NCBI GenBank assembly: GCA_944470555.2
Contig: OX104134.1
Span: 73,464,678 to 73,528,677 of the forward strand
Reading direction: 5' to 3'
DNA: 64,000 bases
From: Heterobilharzia americana
Taxonomy: Eukaryota; Platyhelminthes; Trematoda; Strigeidida; Schistosomatidae
Part shown: positions 41,721-49,600 of the stretch, piece after piece
How positions within the stretch are numbered: the stretch's first letter is position 1
Layout of the letters: every line of letters starts with the position of its first letter
Notes under the pieces: generated by a model
What the model was told of the DNA's origin: nothing
Seen by the model: only the letters and a program-made list of their open reading frames with translations
Databases searched by the model: none
Position numbers and translations under genes: made by a program

Positions 41721-44363
41721 CGGCTGAGAACTTCGTGCAATATTGGAATAAAAATTACAAATATGAGAATCAATTTAAATCATAGAAACTATAATTATCC
41801 TAGGAATCTAAAGATTCATAGTAAACCTTCAAATGAAAGCATGCATAACTTATTACAAAGCAAAGAGGAGCAAACTCAGGTTTCACTACATGAATTACAG
41901 ATTTTTAATATAATACGAAAATAAGTCTATGGTTTGTAAATCACTTCTAATTTCATAACGATTTTCTATATTTGCTCTATAGTCAGTGCAATTGTATCTC
42001 TTAGGACATTTATAAAATCTTATAGTCAAGAAAGTATTTCTACTAGAAAATTTATTTTTACTCAGGATTATTTATAGTAGTACAGGTGAATTCAATTAGT
42101 ATTATAATCTAAATTTCGAACTATTTTTACCAAATTTTATTTATTCATTCCACCTTTTTCGCACCCCCTAGTTGTTGATTTCAAAATCAAATTCACTCTC
42201 TAATCTATTGTTAAATGCGACAGCTTGGGACTGATGAACTTTCTTACGGGGTTTAAGTTGAACTGCCTGTCCGTTTTTATCTCTTCGAAGTATAGAGCTA
42301 TGAGAGTTGTCAATTACGCAAAAATAAGAAGTATTACTGGGCTATCCAAATAGAAGAAAGTAGAACCATAAAAGCTTATTAGAACAAAATCTTAATAGGA
42401 AACTCCCGTAAATCTTTTCAGACTATTACTACCTGCTTTCACATCCATAGTGTCAGTGAGAACAAGTAGAACCTTACAAGGAATACCGATTTGGTTAAGT
42501 ATTAAGTTTAGAGGACATAAGTTGAAATTATCCTTTTTTTTCTTTTGTATAGTTTAGAGAATCGAGTATTGCAATAAAACACTAGGCTCAACATCTGATC
42601 TTAAAGTAACCTTTCATGGGATTATTTACATTGATTAAATTATGTAAAGCTATCCAGTAAATTCGAAATACCACCGAAGGATATCCAGCATATAACTCTA
42701 CTAAAGTGAATCAACTTTTCAAATACTATTTTTTCACCGCCAGGGCTGCAAAAATCAGTACGCACTCACCTGAACTTCCATTCCACAATACTAAGGGACT
42801 CTTACTTTACCGGTACTCGTCTCTATCTCCACATACATCGAACGAATGAAACGAAACGCATTCAGCCACCTTGTCCACATCCATGCAGTAGGCAATGAGC
42901 CACACCAGTTGTGTGAGGACATGATACTACCTGGTTGCTCAAGCCTAGGTAATTGGGGCGCGGCTCGGACTCGTGACCCAATGGTTGACAGTCATCTCCC
43001 TAAACTACTGAGGTACAGCTCCACCCAGGTACATCAGTCACATTCACACCCAACTAATCGAACTGCGTCCACGCACATTGTTCACAGCCCGATTAGTTGG
43101 ATATGAATGGCTCATAATTTCAGAGTTAAGTGTTCAATCAATATCAACATTTCTCTTTTCAAGACTTTCAGAGTGAAACCTAAAAATACTCACCTTGAAG
43201 GCAACATCAATGACCATTTGAGCTAGTAAGTACATCCATTTCTTCTGAACGCATTCAACTCCAATATTTGAAGTGCTTGATATACTTCATGTTTACATTC
43301 TTTTCTACCATAACTTCTGGGATAAGCGACGAAGTTTCAGGAAAATTCAAGTATGTATGGTACTCTTAACTTTCTCCGTTTACACATAACCTACTTTCAT
43401 ACATTGTTAGACTACAACATGAAAGGGATAGTAATATGGGTTTTACAGTGAGTCAAACTGGTTTAAAACACTTTCACCAAAGAATTCCTTTACTCTTGGA
43501 AAGCCCTAATGCCAGTTATCATCCTAACTATATCTTAATATTCCTTGATATTTTTCCATTGTGTTTGAGCTTGTTTCGCCATCAAATGGTTGTCTTTCAG
43601 TTTGCCAATTTAAAATGCGCTTTAGCACACAGTTCTTTCTGTTAATCACAAAAGATAAAACACTGAATAATCTTTGATAGACAGTTTGTTCATCTAACAG
43701 ATATAGAGAAATAATGCTTAGTCCCAACAATGATAAAACTTCCTCTTCTCTGCTTCAGTAACAGGGGAGACAGAACTGAAGTTTTGCAATAATTGGTTGT
43801 CTAGGTAGATAGATATACAACTTTGCAGTTCAAATGACGGGTGATGCAACAAGATGATTGATTTAGAAGTTGTTTAAAAAAATACCAGTTCTCGAAACGG
43901 TAAAATAAACTATTTACTTTATAATTTACTCATCATTATCACCATCTATCAATAAAGTTTATAAATAGATCATAACTGATTGACTCCATCAGTCTGATAG
44001 TGAGTTTTTCATGTACTCTATTTGCTTTACGAGTTTAAATATAACCAATATGACTAAGTTAAGTGATCTAAATAAGGGATAAGAAAAAATCCTGAGTGTA
44101 ACATAAGGTAAAATAGATAACTGCACTTCGAAACAGACCAAAATGACTACAAAACGACTCTCTTTTATTAGCGTGCAGAATTGAAATAAGTACATTAATT
44201 ATAAACCAACCTGATTAAAACAGTGCAAACGACCTAAACTTGGATTCCAATCATGATAATCCGGATGTTGGTCTAATCGTGTTAAAGTTAACAATAAGGC
44301 TAAATCACGGTACTCAGCTTGGGTTTCACATTCAGGTTCGAGTTGTTTCAGACATTCAATAAC
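8325..44363 (-). CDS. WDR47: WDR47 (nemitin) orthologue, ten exons, N terminus missing
   Basis: Ten exons, in order 44,363-44,211, 41,363-41,165, 33,583-32,981, 30,926-30,351, 22,727-22,606, 19,283-18,968, 16,969-16,710, 15,735-15,420, 9,334-9,116 and 8,470-8,325, encode about 970 residues colinear with the known vertebrate protein of about 920. In vertebrates WDR47 is a neuronal microtubule-associated protein with LisH/CTLH modules followed by WD40 repeats. Here the end of the CTLH-side helical region, a low-complexity middle and a C-terminal WD40 propeller are visible. The LisH exons were not found, so they lie beyond the window, in the gap, or unrecognised above 44.4 kb. Boundaries have GT/AG. 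Exons 3, 4, 6 and 7 each contain single-base frame breaks that look more like consensus errors than decay, because the splice sites and protein similarity are kept. Confidence 0.93.
8884..8971. repeat. (CT)n then (TA)n microsatellite
   Basis: About 17 CT units are followed by about 27 TA units, in the intron between WDR47 exons 9 and 10. Confidence 0.97.
9116..9334 (-). CDS. WDR47: WDR47 exon 9, WD40 repeats
   Basis: The exon is 219 bp, phase 1 to 1, 73 codons. [19 protein letters not shown] and [13 protein letters not shown] with [12 protein letters not shown] match vertebrate LATGQEDSSCMLYDIRGGR and [13 protein letters not shown]. The acceptor is CCTTCAG and the donor GTAAGG. Confidence 0.95.
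9885..10072 (-). repeat. SMalpha-type hammerhead SINE remnant
   Basis: Read on the minus strand, 10,020-10,066 looks like the SMalpha hammerhead: CATCCAGCTGA, then AGTCC, a loop, ACGAAACGCGC. The core reads CTGAAAA where the ribozyme consensus needs CTGANGA, so self-cleavage is unlikely. The rest of the unit runs down to a block GACGGAGATTCACAAG, which is also found in the next copy. Confidence 0.6.
10100..10262 (+). repeat. SMalpha-type repeat remnant, opposite orientation
   Basis: It begins GTCCTGGACTCCACTGC, the SMalpha sequence downstream of the hammerhead cleavage site, and ends with GACGGAGATGCACAAG, shared with the preceding unit in inverted orientation. The hammerhead part itself is absent. 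Confidence 0.5.
10285..10480 (+). repeat. SMalpha-type repeat with tRNA-like head, decayed
   Basis: A tRNA-like start (GATTCAGTGGATAGTGCTCT and a weak GGTTCCC B-box) is followed by a decayed hammerhead, GATGAGAAGTCC and AATAGGAC, then GCGTTCTGGATTCC and CTAGCTACTAACCATC as in SMalpha. The catalytic GAAA is lost. Confidence 0.55.
11812..13825 (-). mobile_element. RTE (SR3/Perere-3-like) copy B, internally deleted
   Basis: Both ends match the full-length element at 35,129-39,073. The 3' end at about 11,812 has the short TCA-type tail and CATTACTGCATAACGGTCCG; the 5' end near 13,825 has CTGGTATGGTAGGACCTCGAGG. About 1.9 kb of the middle, including nearly all the reverse transcriptase, is missing: sequence equivalent to about 36,030 joins that equivalent to about 37,910, near 12,680. 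Many stops are present. It sits in WDR47 intron 8. Confidence 0.8.
14358..14643 (-). repeat. tRNA-derived SINE with hammerhead module, left arm of an inverted pair
   Basis: Read on the minus strand: a tRNA-like head with the B-box GGTTCGATCCC, then a hammerhead-like module GAGGAGTCCCATACTAGGAC, then CCAGTGCTCCCAGG and a tail ending ACTGATATCAGT. It is nearly identical, inverted, to 14,737-15,024. The core reads TTGAGGA instead of CTGANGA, and GAGA instead of GAAA. Confidence 0.75.
14737..15024 (+). repeat. tRNA-derived SINE with hammerhead module, right arm of an inverted pair
   Basis: This is the mirror copy of 14,358-14,643, with about 93 bp between. The A-box-like part is near 14,866-14,885 and the B-box GGTTCGATCCC at 14,914-14,924. 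The hammerhead module carries the same two core changes as its partner. One visible difference is a homopolymer length (GACAATACT against GACAAATACT). Confidence 0.75.
15420..15735 (-). CDS. WDR47: WDR47 exon 8, WD40 repeats
   Basis: The exon is 316 bp, phase 0 to 1, uninterrupted. [16 protein letters not shown] matches vertebrate LISAGAGDCNIYTTDC, and [10 protein letters not shown] with [14 protein letters not shown] matches SGHTGHILAL and SGSQDKTVRFWDLR. The acceptor is AATTATAG and the donor GTTAGT. Confidence 0.93.
16710..16969 (-). CDS. WDR47: WDR47 exon 7, WD40 repeat, two frame breaks
   Basis: The exon is 260 bp. [20 protein letters not shown] matches vertebrate [20 protein letters not shown] almost perfectly, with [10 protein letters not shown] following. 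Near 16,812 the match passes into the next frame and continues to [11 protein letters not shown], like MHDGTIRDLAF. A second one-base shortfall in the T run at 16,711-16,714 is needed to join exon 8 in frame. The acceptor follows a long T run; the donor is GTAAGT. Confidence 0.9.
17080..17215 (+). repeat. Possible tRNA-derived SINE head
   Basis: A polymerase III B-box-like GGTTCGAATTC at 17,109-17,119 follows an A-box-like stretch by a suitable distance. No tRNA cloverleaf can be drawn. The repeat status is inferred only from this similarity. Confidence 0.3.
17754..17812. repeat. (AT)n microsatellite
   Basis: About 29 uninterrupted AT units in the intron between WDR47 exons 6 and 7. Confidence 0.97.
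18968..19283 (-). CDS. WDR47: WDR47 exon 6, start of the WD40 domain, one frame break
   Basis: The exon is 316 bp. It ends with the first WD40 blade: [17 protein letters not shown] and AVGSNSK match vertebrate ILEDTQAVRAVAFHPAG and AVGSNSK. Just after AVGSNSK, in the A/T run at about 19,004-19,010, the frame needs one more base to continue as RVC, QYPNV. The acceptor is TCGTAGCAG and the donor GTGAGT, phase 2. Confidence 0.9.
19795..21193 (+). repeat. 1.4-kb unclassified repeat, arm 1 (intact)
   Basis: This 1,399-bp unit is about 99% identical by eye, inverted, to 34,388-39,736 once the RTE insertion there is removed. It lies in WDR47 intron 5. The left edge is TTTCTTTTACAG and the right edge GGTAATT; the flanks differ beyond. 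The ends are not inverted repeats of each other. It holds coding-like stretches on both strands: plus 19,803-19,960 ([14 protein letters not shown]) and minus 20,996-20,793 ([20 protein letters not shown]). I do not recognise the family. Confidence 0.85.
21194..22605. other. Intron sequence with a faint SINE remnant
   Basis: No gene was seen. At about 22,003-22,085 a decayed hammerhead-SINE block (GTGTGCACTGCTGGGGAATC, then GATGAAACAGC and TGTTCCAGTG, with ACTGATATCAGT) resembles the SINE at 14,737-15,024. Confidence 0.45.
22606..22727 (-). CDS. WDR47: WDR47 exon 5
   Basis: The exon is 122 bp, phase 1 to 0. It begins [16 protein letters not shown] and continues [10 protein letters not shown], matching the basic coiled-coil-like stretch after EQFQEYYRQRLRY in vertebrates. 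The acceptor is AAATAAAG and the donor GTGAGT. Downstream, intron 5 holds the first 1.4-kb inverted-repeat arm. Confidence 0.85.
22728..24479. other. Intron sequence with one long hairpin
   Basis: There are no coding features. The only structure seen is the hairpin at 23,276-23,340 (listed separately) and a tRNA-like B-box in reverse near 23,210. Confidence 0.45.
23276..23340. repeat. Nearly perfect 25-bp hairpin
   Basis: Two 25-nt arms (23,276-23,300 and 23,316-23,340) pair with one mismatch around a 15-nt loop. It is intronic in WDR47. It could be a tiny foldback transposon relic or a precursor-like RNA hairpin; sequence alone cannot tell. Confidence 0.7.
24480..25985 (+). mobile_element. 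RTE (SR3/Perere-3-like) degraded copy
   Basis: The 5' region near 24,495-24,690 matches the 5' leader of the full-length copy (GCTGGCTGGATGGAATGT). The endonuclease is recognisable at 25,150-25,260 (ETRIQD-like) and around 25,264-25,400 ([11 protein letters not shown], like [11 protein letters not shown]). The C-terminal part follows near 25,680-25,985. The reverse transcriptase is largely deleted and no frame survives. It is opposite in orientation to WDR47. Confidence 0.7.
25986..27715. other. Intron sequence without recognisable features
   Basis: This is AT-rich intron 4 sequence of WDR47 between two LINE copies. I see nothing coding or structured. Confidence 0.4.
27720..29600 (-). mobile_element. 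Second RTE-like LINE family, 5'-truncated copy
   Basis: This is the same family as 59,850-63,058, opposite strand. The translation shows [20 protein letters not shown] (near 29,150), NWRGIMLL, then [15 protein letters not shown] (near 28,770), FTDDDLCL (near 28,450) and the C-terminal YSRIRGV-like end near 27,770. Catalytic motifs are damaged: FEKAFDSVDR has become [10 protein letters not shown], and FADD has become FTDD. The 5' end is missing from about 29,600. It lies in WDR47 intron 4. Confidence 0.85.
29601..30075 (-). mobile_element. RTE (SR3/Perere-3-like) fragment with SINE remnant
   Basis: Positions 29,601 to about 30,005 match the end of the RT and thumb of the full-length RTE ([31 protein letters not shown], where the YADD Tyr and first Asp are changed). 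Adjoining 30,005-30,075 is a scrap of the hammerhead SINE (CGTCCAGTGCTCCCAGG). Confidence 0.65.
30351..30926 (-). CDS. WDR47: WDR47 exon 4, one frame break, acceptor uncertain
   Basis: This exon codes for the low-complexity middle. The first part (30,926 to about 30,710) is in one frame with [10 protein letters not shown] and an alanine run. The second part (about 30,705 to 30,351) is in another frame with [10 protein letters not shown] and QSISEEPS, like vertebrate [20 protein letters not shown]. The shift lies near 30,700 and could be a one-base error or a small intron of about 80 nt. With the strong exon 3 donor, an acceptor at 30,841 (CCCCAG) keeps frame; with the weak donor, the acceptor at 30,927 does. 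The donor is GTAAGT, phase 1. Confidence 0.75.
30927..32980. other. WDR47 intron 3
   Basis: I see no repeat family, RNA gene or reading frame that I can support in this 2-kb intron. Confidence 0.5.
32981..33583 (-). CDS. WDR47: WDR47 exon 3, one frame break
   Basis: The exon is about 603 bp and takes up phase 1 from exon 2. [16 protein letters not shown] matches vertebrate SWLQNLPSSVFSCAFE. At about 33,375 the frame hits TGA, and the match continues in the next frame exactly as if one C were missing. The rest, including [12 protein letters not shown] and [10 protein letters not shown], is a less conserved linker. The donor is GTAAGT (32,975-32,980); a weaker alternative lies two bases earlier on the transcript. 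Confidence 0.85.
33584..34387. other. WDR47 intron 2, unremarkable part
   Basis: AT-rich intron sequence between exon 3 and the arm 2 repeat. Nothing recognised. Confidence 0.5.
34388..35128 (-). repeat. 1.4-kb unclassified repeat, arm 2, left part
   Basis: This is the inverted counterpart of 20,450-21,193. Together with 39,084-39,736 it makes a 1.39-kb copy split by the RTE. Its plus strand has an open frame with [20 protein letters not shown] (34,585-34,908). The last ten bases, GGTTACTGCA at 35,119-35,128, are one copy of the RTE target-site duplication. Confidence 0.88.
35129..39073 (-). mobile_element. Full-length RTE LINE (SR3/Perere-3-like), copy A
   Basis: This 3,945-bp element is flanked by the perfect 10-bp duplication GGTTACTGCA (35,119-35,128 and 39,074-39,083). 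Its 3' end is at 35,129 with a (TGA)n-type tail, as is usual for RTE. A leader, one long ORF with endonuclease and reverse transcriptase, and a short 3' UTR are all present. It is inserted in arm 2 of the 1.4-kb repeat in WDR47 intron 2, in the same orientation as the gene. The uncorrupted domains and clean duplication suggest a young insertion. Confidence 0.93.
35329..38756 (-). pseudogene. RTE ORF: AP endonuclease plus reverse transcriptase, one frameshift
   Basis: The protein nicks target DNA and copies the element's RNA into it. The frame is open from 38,756 to 35,934 (about 940 codons). The endonuclease starts with [12 protein letters not shown] near 38,325 and includes CETRIQD, the GDLNAQVG block, [10 protein letters not shown] and SDHALV. 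The RT has [40 protein letters not shown] and the catalytic YADDIVLLG near 36,150. At 35,938-35,940 (a G run on the minus strand) the frame breaks; the C-terminal part, with [17 protein letters not shown] and LLYGCETW, continues from 35,895 to 35,329 in another frame. No ATG occurs in frame before 38,246, which lies after the first endonuclease motif. Confidence 0.9.
39084..39736 (-). repeat. 1.4-kb unclassified repeat, arm 2, right part
   Basis: This is the inverted counterpart of 19,795 to about 20,457. Small differences from arm 1 are mostly one-base homopolymer differences (for example GGTAAC here, GGTTAAC at about 20,094). The minus strand carries the [14 protein letters not shown] frame. 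Confidence 0.88.
39737..41164. other. WDR47 intron 2, right part
   Basis: No gene. It holds the SINE at 40,165-40,350. A plus-strand frame at 40,386-40,640 looks faintly coding ([17 protein letters not shown]) but has two stops in about 83 codons, so I do not call it. Confidence 0.35.
40165..40350 (+). repeat. tRNA-derived SINE, second family
   Basis: This is the same family as 42,860-43,075 (inverted). Shared blocks include TTTAGGGAGATGACT (A-box region), a B-box-like stretch, GGTAGTATCAT/GGTGGTATCAT, and TGTGGCTCATTGC. No intact tRNA fold was seen. Confidence 0.6.
41165..41363 (-). CDS. WDR47: WDR47 exon 2
   Basis: The exon is 199 bp, phase 0 to 1. The block [18 protein letters not shown] matches vertebrate LFQLVMKGLLYECCVEFC. 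The acceptor is TTGTTTAG and the donor GTATGT. The following intron (7.6 kb) holds a 1.4-kb repeat arm split by a full-length RTE. Confidence 0.93.
41636..41718. repeat. (TA)n microsatellite
   Basis: TA repeats with three phase breaks, in the intron between WDR47 exons 1 and 2. Confidence 0.97.
42860..43075 (-). repeat. tRNA-derived SINE, second family, inverse copy
   Basis: Read on the minus strand: TTTAGGGAGATGACT, the B-box-like GTCACGAGTCCGAGCC, GGTAGTATCATGTCC and GTGTGGCTCATTGC, matching 40,165-40,350. It lies in WDR47 intron 1 of those visible. Confidence 0.6.
43076..44210. other. WDR47 intron sequence without features
   Basis: Nothing recognised on either strand. Confidence 0.45.
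44211..44363 (-). CDS. WDR47: WDR47 exon 1 of those visible
   Basis: The exon is 153 bp, phase 0 to 0, and gives 51 residues. It matches the region after the CTLH module: [17 protein letters not shown] and [12 protein letters not shown] correspond to vertebrate LCLLLTLPRL and DWNPSTARVHCF. The acceptor is CTCTCAG and the donor GTTGGT. Confidence 0.93.
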
Positions 44364-44734
44364 CTGAGAGATAAATATAAAAAGATGTATTGCACATGAT
44401 AGATCAGCACACTGCTACTAATAGTGTATTTTATTCATATACAAGACATGAAATCATATGTACACATTTATTATACACTGTAAGTGAAACTGTCCAATCC
44501 AGCATATAATGACACGCAACATACTATACAGACAAAATCTTTTCTTCTTGCTATAGATAGCCAAAAAGACTGACCGGTTGATGTAGGGCCTTACAAATAA
44601 GCTGATCGGTTTACGTTGCTACACTTCACAGCAGCACGGGGTGTAAAACAATAAGATCGATTAAAGTGTAGCAGAGAACACGCAAAAAAATAGTAGAAAG
44701 ATAATGTTCGAAATTTTAAATCATAATTCAGGTT

Positions 44735-45700
44735 CTATGATTATTGGACGCCTGAAAAGAGCTCAGGAATAGCGGACCTGTGAAACCTAGCCAGGTTTTG
44801 AACATGGTCGTGAGTGTATCGATCAGATATTCACTCTCCTCCAGGTTCTGGAGGACAGGAGCATTCACCCAATACTAGTGGTATTCCTTAACCTGAAGGT
44901 AGCATTCGGTTTTGTCGATCGAGAGGTTAACAGTGGGTATATTAATGAAAGTGGTGCCGAGTAAGGTGAATCAATCTGTTGAAGGTTTTGTACTCGAACA
45001 CCTGTGGGTATGTTAGTACTTATGGTGAGTTATCATGTAAGTTGTTTATATCGAGTGGTGTCCGTCAAGGATGCCTACTCTCCATTCTTATTCAACTTTA
45101 TCACAAACACACTTATGCAGATATTCATCTTGTCGTCCAACTTCACAGGGATCGTACTCGTCACAGGCGAATTCATGGTAGATCCACAGTACACAGATGA
45201 CATAGTCGTGTTAGGTGAAGACGCTGAGATGCAAAGTTTGTGGACAACTTGAGTGGCAATTTGAGAATGTTTGGAATGCACTTCTCGCCAGTCAAATGGA
45301 AATTGTTGCTCCAGGATTGGTTTGTGTTGGAGTCTTGTTTGTCAACGGGGTGAGTTTGTTGAGCGCCGCAATTATAATATCCGAGTGTTTAAAGAAGGTC
45401 AGGTGCAATGTACTGCAGTTCACGTCGTTCTAGTATATGGCTATCAAACATGGTCACTGAAGTTAGAGCACGTGAGACAGCTTCAGGTGTTGTGTCTTGG
45501 TGTCATTACATCATTAACGAAGTTGATCGATACGTTTGCTAACCTTCCTCGACTCAGGTGACTAGGACGCATGTTACGCACACCTACTCATTTTCGATTG
45601 CTTTCTTGTTTATCTCTTGAGGTTTCATTTGAGTGCTTCCTTTGTTGGTGTCCTGATATAAGGTATGGAAAAGTGGACCATTACTCAGTAATGTCAGGTC
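44735..45700 (+). mobile_element. RTE (SR3/Perere-3-like) degraded fragment, RT and C terminus
   Basis: The translation keeps VLYSNTCGYVSTYGELSCKL, SGVRQGCLLS, LVTGEFMVDPQYTDDIVVLG and VYGYQTWSLKLEHVRQLQVL across several frames. The catalytic YADD reads YTDD. The 5' part is missing before about 44,735. It is opposite in orientation to WDR47. Confidence 0.8.
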
Positions 45701-45784
45701 ACTGAACACTTGCCTCCATGAGGTCCTGGTATATCAGAAAGTTCTGTTGGATAGTGGTAAGACAAAATGCGGTTACTGCTGTAG

Positions 45785-45950
45785 TTTTATTTACTAAGGT
45801 ATGGTGGGGATCCCGTGGCGAAATCGTACTGTTGGCTGGGCAGGTGTGTGACAGTGATGAGGTATTTTCCGCAAATAAACAGCAGTATGGAGGCGTAGGA
45901 GGAGGATAAAGTGGTCGGCCCTACATCAAAGAACCTCAAAAAGATGTCAA
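45785..45950 (+). mobile_element. RTE 5' leader fragment
   Basis: It matches the 5' leader of the full-length copy in the region of 38,760-38,900 read on the minus strand (GAAATCGTACTGTTGGCTGG, then GTGGTCGGCCC). It starts about 85 bp after the preceding RTE fragment ends, so it is the head of another copy or a rearranged piece. Confidence 0.55.
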
Positions 45951-46944
45951 CCGATTGCTTCGTCCATTTGGGATCGGAGTGGCACACAAACCAGCGAAAT
46001 CACTAACGCACATGTTGTGTAAGCCAAATGATTCGTTGACAAAGAAAGACAGAACAAATATGAACTACAAAATCAAATGCAAAGGTTTTTCACAGCACTA
46101 CGCTGGTCTGTGTAGCCACTACAGATCAAAGAATATATGAACACCAACAGTAAAGCAACATGATGCAGCCTCCTTGGTTTCAATATATGCAAGCAATTAC
46201 AATCATACATTCGACTGGAAGAATGTAGAAATGCTCCACTTAACAGGTTAGAAAGCTGAGACAGAATTTCCAAAAGCATGACATTCCACTGGAAATCCAA
46301 CCAACAAACACATGAATATAGACTCAATTCACAATCTGCTTAAGAAGCAAACAGCCAACCACCAACTATCCGTGAATTGCTCACACAAAGCAGTAACAAA
46401 GCACAGTGTGATAGTAACAAATAGCACAATTTCACTTAAACAAAGATCATCTACTAGAGTGATCGAATGATACATAAGGTCAAGTGCTGATAAAAATCTC
46501 TTCCCCCACTTACAGCAACCAACGCCAATCTAGACAACACCAATACATTCTTTACGAATTCAGTGTAGAGGATTCATCAAGGTGGCGATGAAGCGCCGGA
46601 GACAAAATATTGAACTTCACAGAACACCAAAACATCATCGTCCAGAGTTACAAATCTTTTCCATAATTTCAAAACTGCACATTTTATTCGCAAATTCTCG
46701 TTCTGCAGGATAATTTGGAGGCCGTTTTGTGTAGCTGTACTTTTGTTTAGCAACAATACAGCTTTCGGACCACAATTTTGCAACGCAAAATACATAATAA
46801 TTGCAGTAAGCTAACAGTTAGAAATAACTAAGCATACAGACAAAGTAGTGTCTTCACGTAAAATAAAGAAGTGTTCGTTAACTACACCACAGCCAGAATG
46901 CAACGCTTTCATAAACTCCCTTCTGCTGTGTTCTAATTCAACAT
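45951..46944. other. No recognisable features
   Basis: I find no gene, repeat family or missing WDR47 exon here. Confidence 0.4.
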
Positions 46945-48612
46945 CACACCATCCATCAACATCCAGCAGCATCACTGAGTAACGGTCCGAGTTGCCACAG
47001 CTCATATCAGTACAACAAGTAAAAAGGCAGTGAAATGGAGGATGAGGAAAAGAAAATTCAGTCAAAAGAAATATAAAGTACTAAAAGAGAGAAAGGAAGA
47101 ATGAGGAAATGGTGAGGTTCGGTATAGCGTTAAGATGGGGATAATGTGTATATACATCTGCGCCACTGACTTCGGTTCTGAGCCATATCACCTAGAGTCT
47201 CCAACCAATGGTTCCTCGTGTCTCGTGGACCCCAAACACCTAATCTGCATCGCCCCACATGGCTCAAACCAACAGTCAAAAACTTCATACATTGATGCCA
47301 TATTTTAGGCTACCCGCCTCGAGCTTTTTCCAGCCTGAACCTATACTTCGGCCAACATTTTGTGACGAGGCAGTCGGCAGCTAGACATACGTAACACGTG
47401 TCCCAACCATTTCAGTCGATGAGGGTTCACAACCGTGTCAACTGATTTACCGCTTCTTCCCTAAACTCTACACCTGACTTCTGTGCTACTCACCTGGTGA
47501 CACCACGGAATACGGCATATACTACGAAGGCAACGGTGGTCAAACGCCTGAAGCCTTCTCATGTCCTCCACCTTCAACGGTCATGTTTCACAGCCATACA
47601 GTAGAACAAAGCGGACTGCTGTGCAGTACACGCGAACCTTAACAGGCAAACGGATATCACGGAGGCCCCATAGGTGGTGTAAGTTGGCAAAAGCCAGCCA
47701 AGCCTTTTGTATTCGTGCAGAGATTTCGTCGGCCACTGACCCACCAGGGTAGGCCTGATCCAACTTCCCAGGTAAGTGAAGTGGTCGACACACTCAACCA
47801 CTACACTATCTATGTTTAGCCGTGGCACCGTTGAAGACTAATCCTGGAGCAACAACTTGCATTTGGGTGGTGTAAAACTCATCCCAACCATTCTCAAATT
47901 GCCACTCAGTGTTCAGAAGACTCTGCATTTTGTCAGCGTCTTCACCCAACAAGACTATGTCATATGCGTATTCTAGGTCTAATGAAAATTCTCCCGCGAT
48001 TAGGTCAACTTCTGTGTAGTCAGGTGACGAGGGGGAGACATCTATAAGAATATCTATGATAAAATTGGATAAGAATGGAGACGGTGGGTAGCCTTGACGG
48101 ACACCACTCGACGAGAACAGCTCCCCGGATATCTCACCATAGACTCTCACACCCCCACAAGTGTTCGAGTAGAGAGCCTTTAATAAGGTGGTGTATTTAC
48201 TCGGCACACCTTTCAGTGAGAGACATTGTCATAAGACTTCTCGATCGACGGAGTCGAGTGCCGCCGCCTTCAGGTCGAGAAATACAGCTATTGTCGGGCG
48301 TCGGTAAGCGTGCCTGTGTTCTAGAACCTGGCGCAGTGTGAATATTTGGTCGATACACCGCAATCGGGTCTAAAGCCGGCCTTGTTTTCTCGGGCTTGCT
48401 GTTCCCAAACTCCATTCAGACGTCGAAGCATTATGGAACCTAGAATTCTAGACACTATGTTCGTCAGACTGATTCCTCTGTGGTTATCACAAAATGACTT
48501 CTTGCCTTTCTTGAAGACTGGAATAATCGATGATTTAGACCAATCAGAGAGGACCGTATTTGATTCCTATATACTGGTTAACACTTCTGTTAACCTGACT
48601 AAGAGCACCTGG
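46945..48612 (-). mobile_element. RTE (SR3/Perere-3-like) copy C, 5'-truncated
   Basis: The 3' end resembles copy A (CATCACTGAGTAACGGTCCGA near 46,970). The frame reads, in pieces, [40 protein letters not shown] and [20 protein letters not shown]. The catalytic motif is YAYD instead of YADD. It stops near 48,612, at the position equivalent to about 36,800 in copy A. Frames are broken, so it is dead. Confidence 0.88.
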
Positions 48613-48999
48613 AGGAAAGGTCGAACTACCATCCTGATTCAAAACTCATCGCCTGATTTTAATTCCATGTTTTTTTTTCTTCTGATTTACGCCTGAAGGG
48701 AAGTTAATAAAATCTAAAATCTTTACGTTTGTATATCCTCATTTGCAACAAGTTTTGTCATCCTTCAAAATAAGTTCAAACCAACTGAAAGTTTAGGAAT
48801 AAGCGCTGAGGCGAACCAAAATATTCATTTGAATATTTTGTTTGACGGTAAACTTGGGTTCTCGTTATATTTCTTTCAAATGAAGAGTCAAAAATGGTAG
48901 TTCACCACTTTCCATTTTAATATTCACATCCAAATTAATTAGATATGAAACAACCTCAGGGAGAGGGAGACCGAAATCAACGTCTTATTCAGGTTTGGG

Positions 49000-49600
49000 A
49001 TGAATACTGAGCAACTGAATTGTTACTGTAGACCAGTTGAACAGCGCTTCAAAGTGTTCCGCCCAACACTCGAGTCAACTGCCTTGATCATGAACATATG
49101 CTTTTCGGCGATGCTCTCACTAACCATCATCTTTCTTATGACAGGTCCCTTGGTAATCGTGAGTAGTTGCTGCCTCTTACCTAAGGGTTAGTCCTCTATA
49201 GCTCATTCACTTTCGCCAACGACCACTGCTTGTAGTTATTGCGTAGACTTGTAGTCAATTTATGTTTACTCTGCTTTCACTCCACATTATCAGAGCCAGC
49301 TGTGATGAGTCTCCTCGAATGAGTCAGTTAGGATATTACGGAAATCTACTAGGTTTCACTAACGTTTGGACGTAGGCTACTGACTGCCTCTATCGATGTT
49401 CTTACAAGAGACTAAAGGTTAGGTCAGTCTTCCTCATGAAGATAATTGCTGCCATGTTCAGACAGATGCTTAGTTATCTCCTCATCAAATACATAATCGT
49501 TGTCAAATCCTAGTTGATCACACTGGGGTTTAACTGCTGTATGTTTCCTGCTGCGAGTAAAGCGCAAACACATGCATGCCTGTAATAACGTGTGATCGTA
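49000..49600 (-). mobile_element. Old RTE fragment, region between endonuclease and RT
   Basis: Nucleotide resemblance to 36,960-37,560 of copy A: GACCAGTTGAACAGCGCTTC, then CAAAGTGTTCCGCCCA and GCGATGCTCTCACTAACC. It is heavily diverged, and no frame remains. Confidence 0.55.
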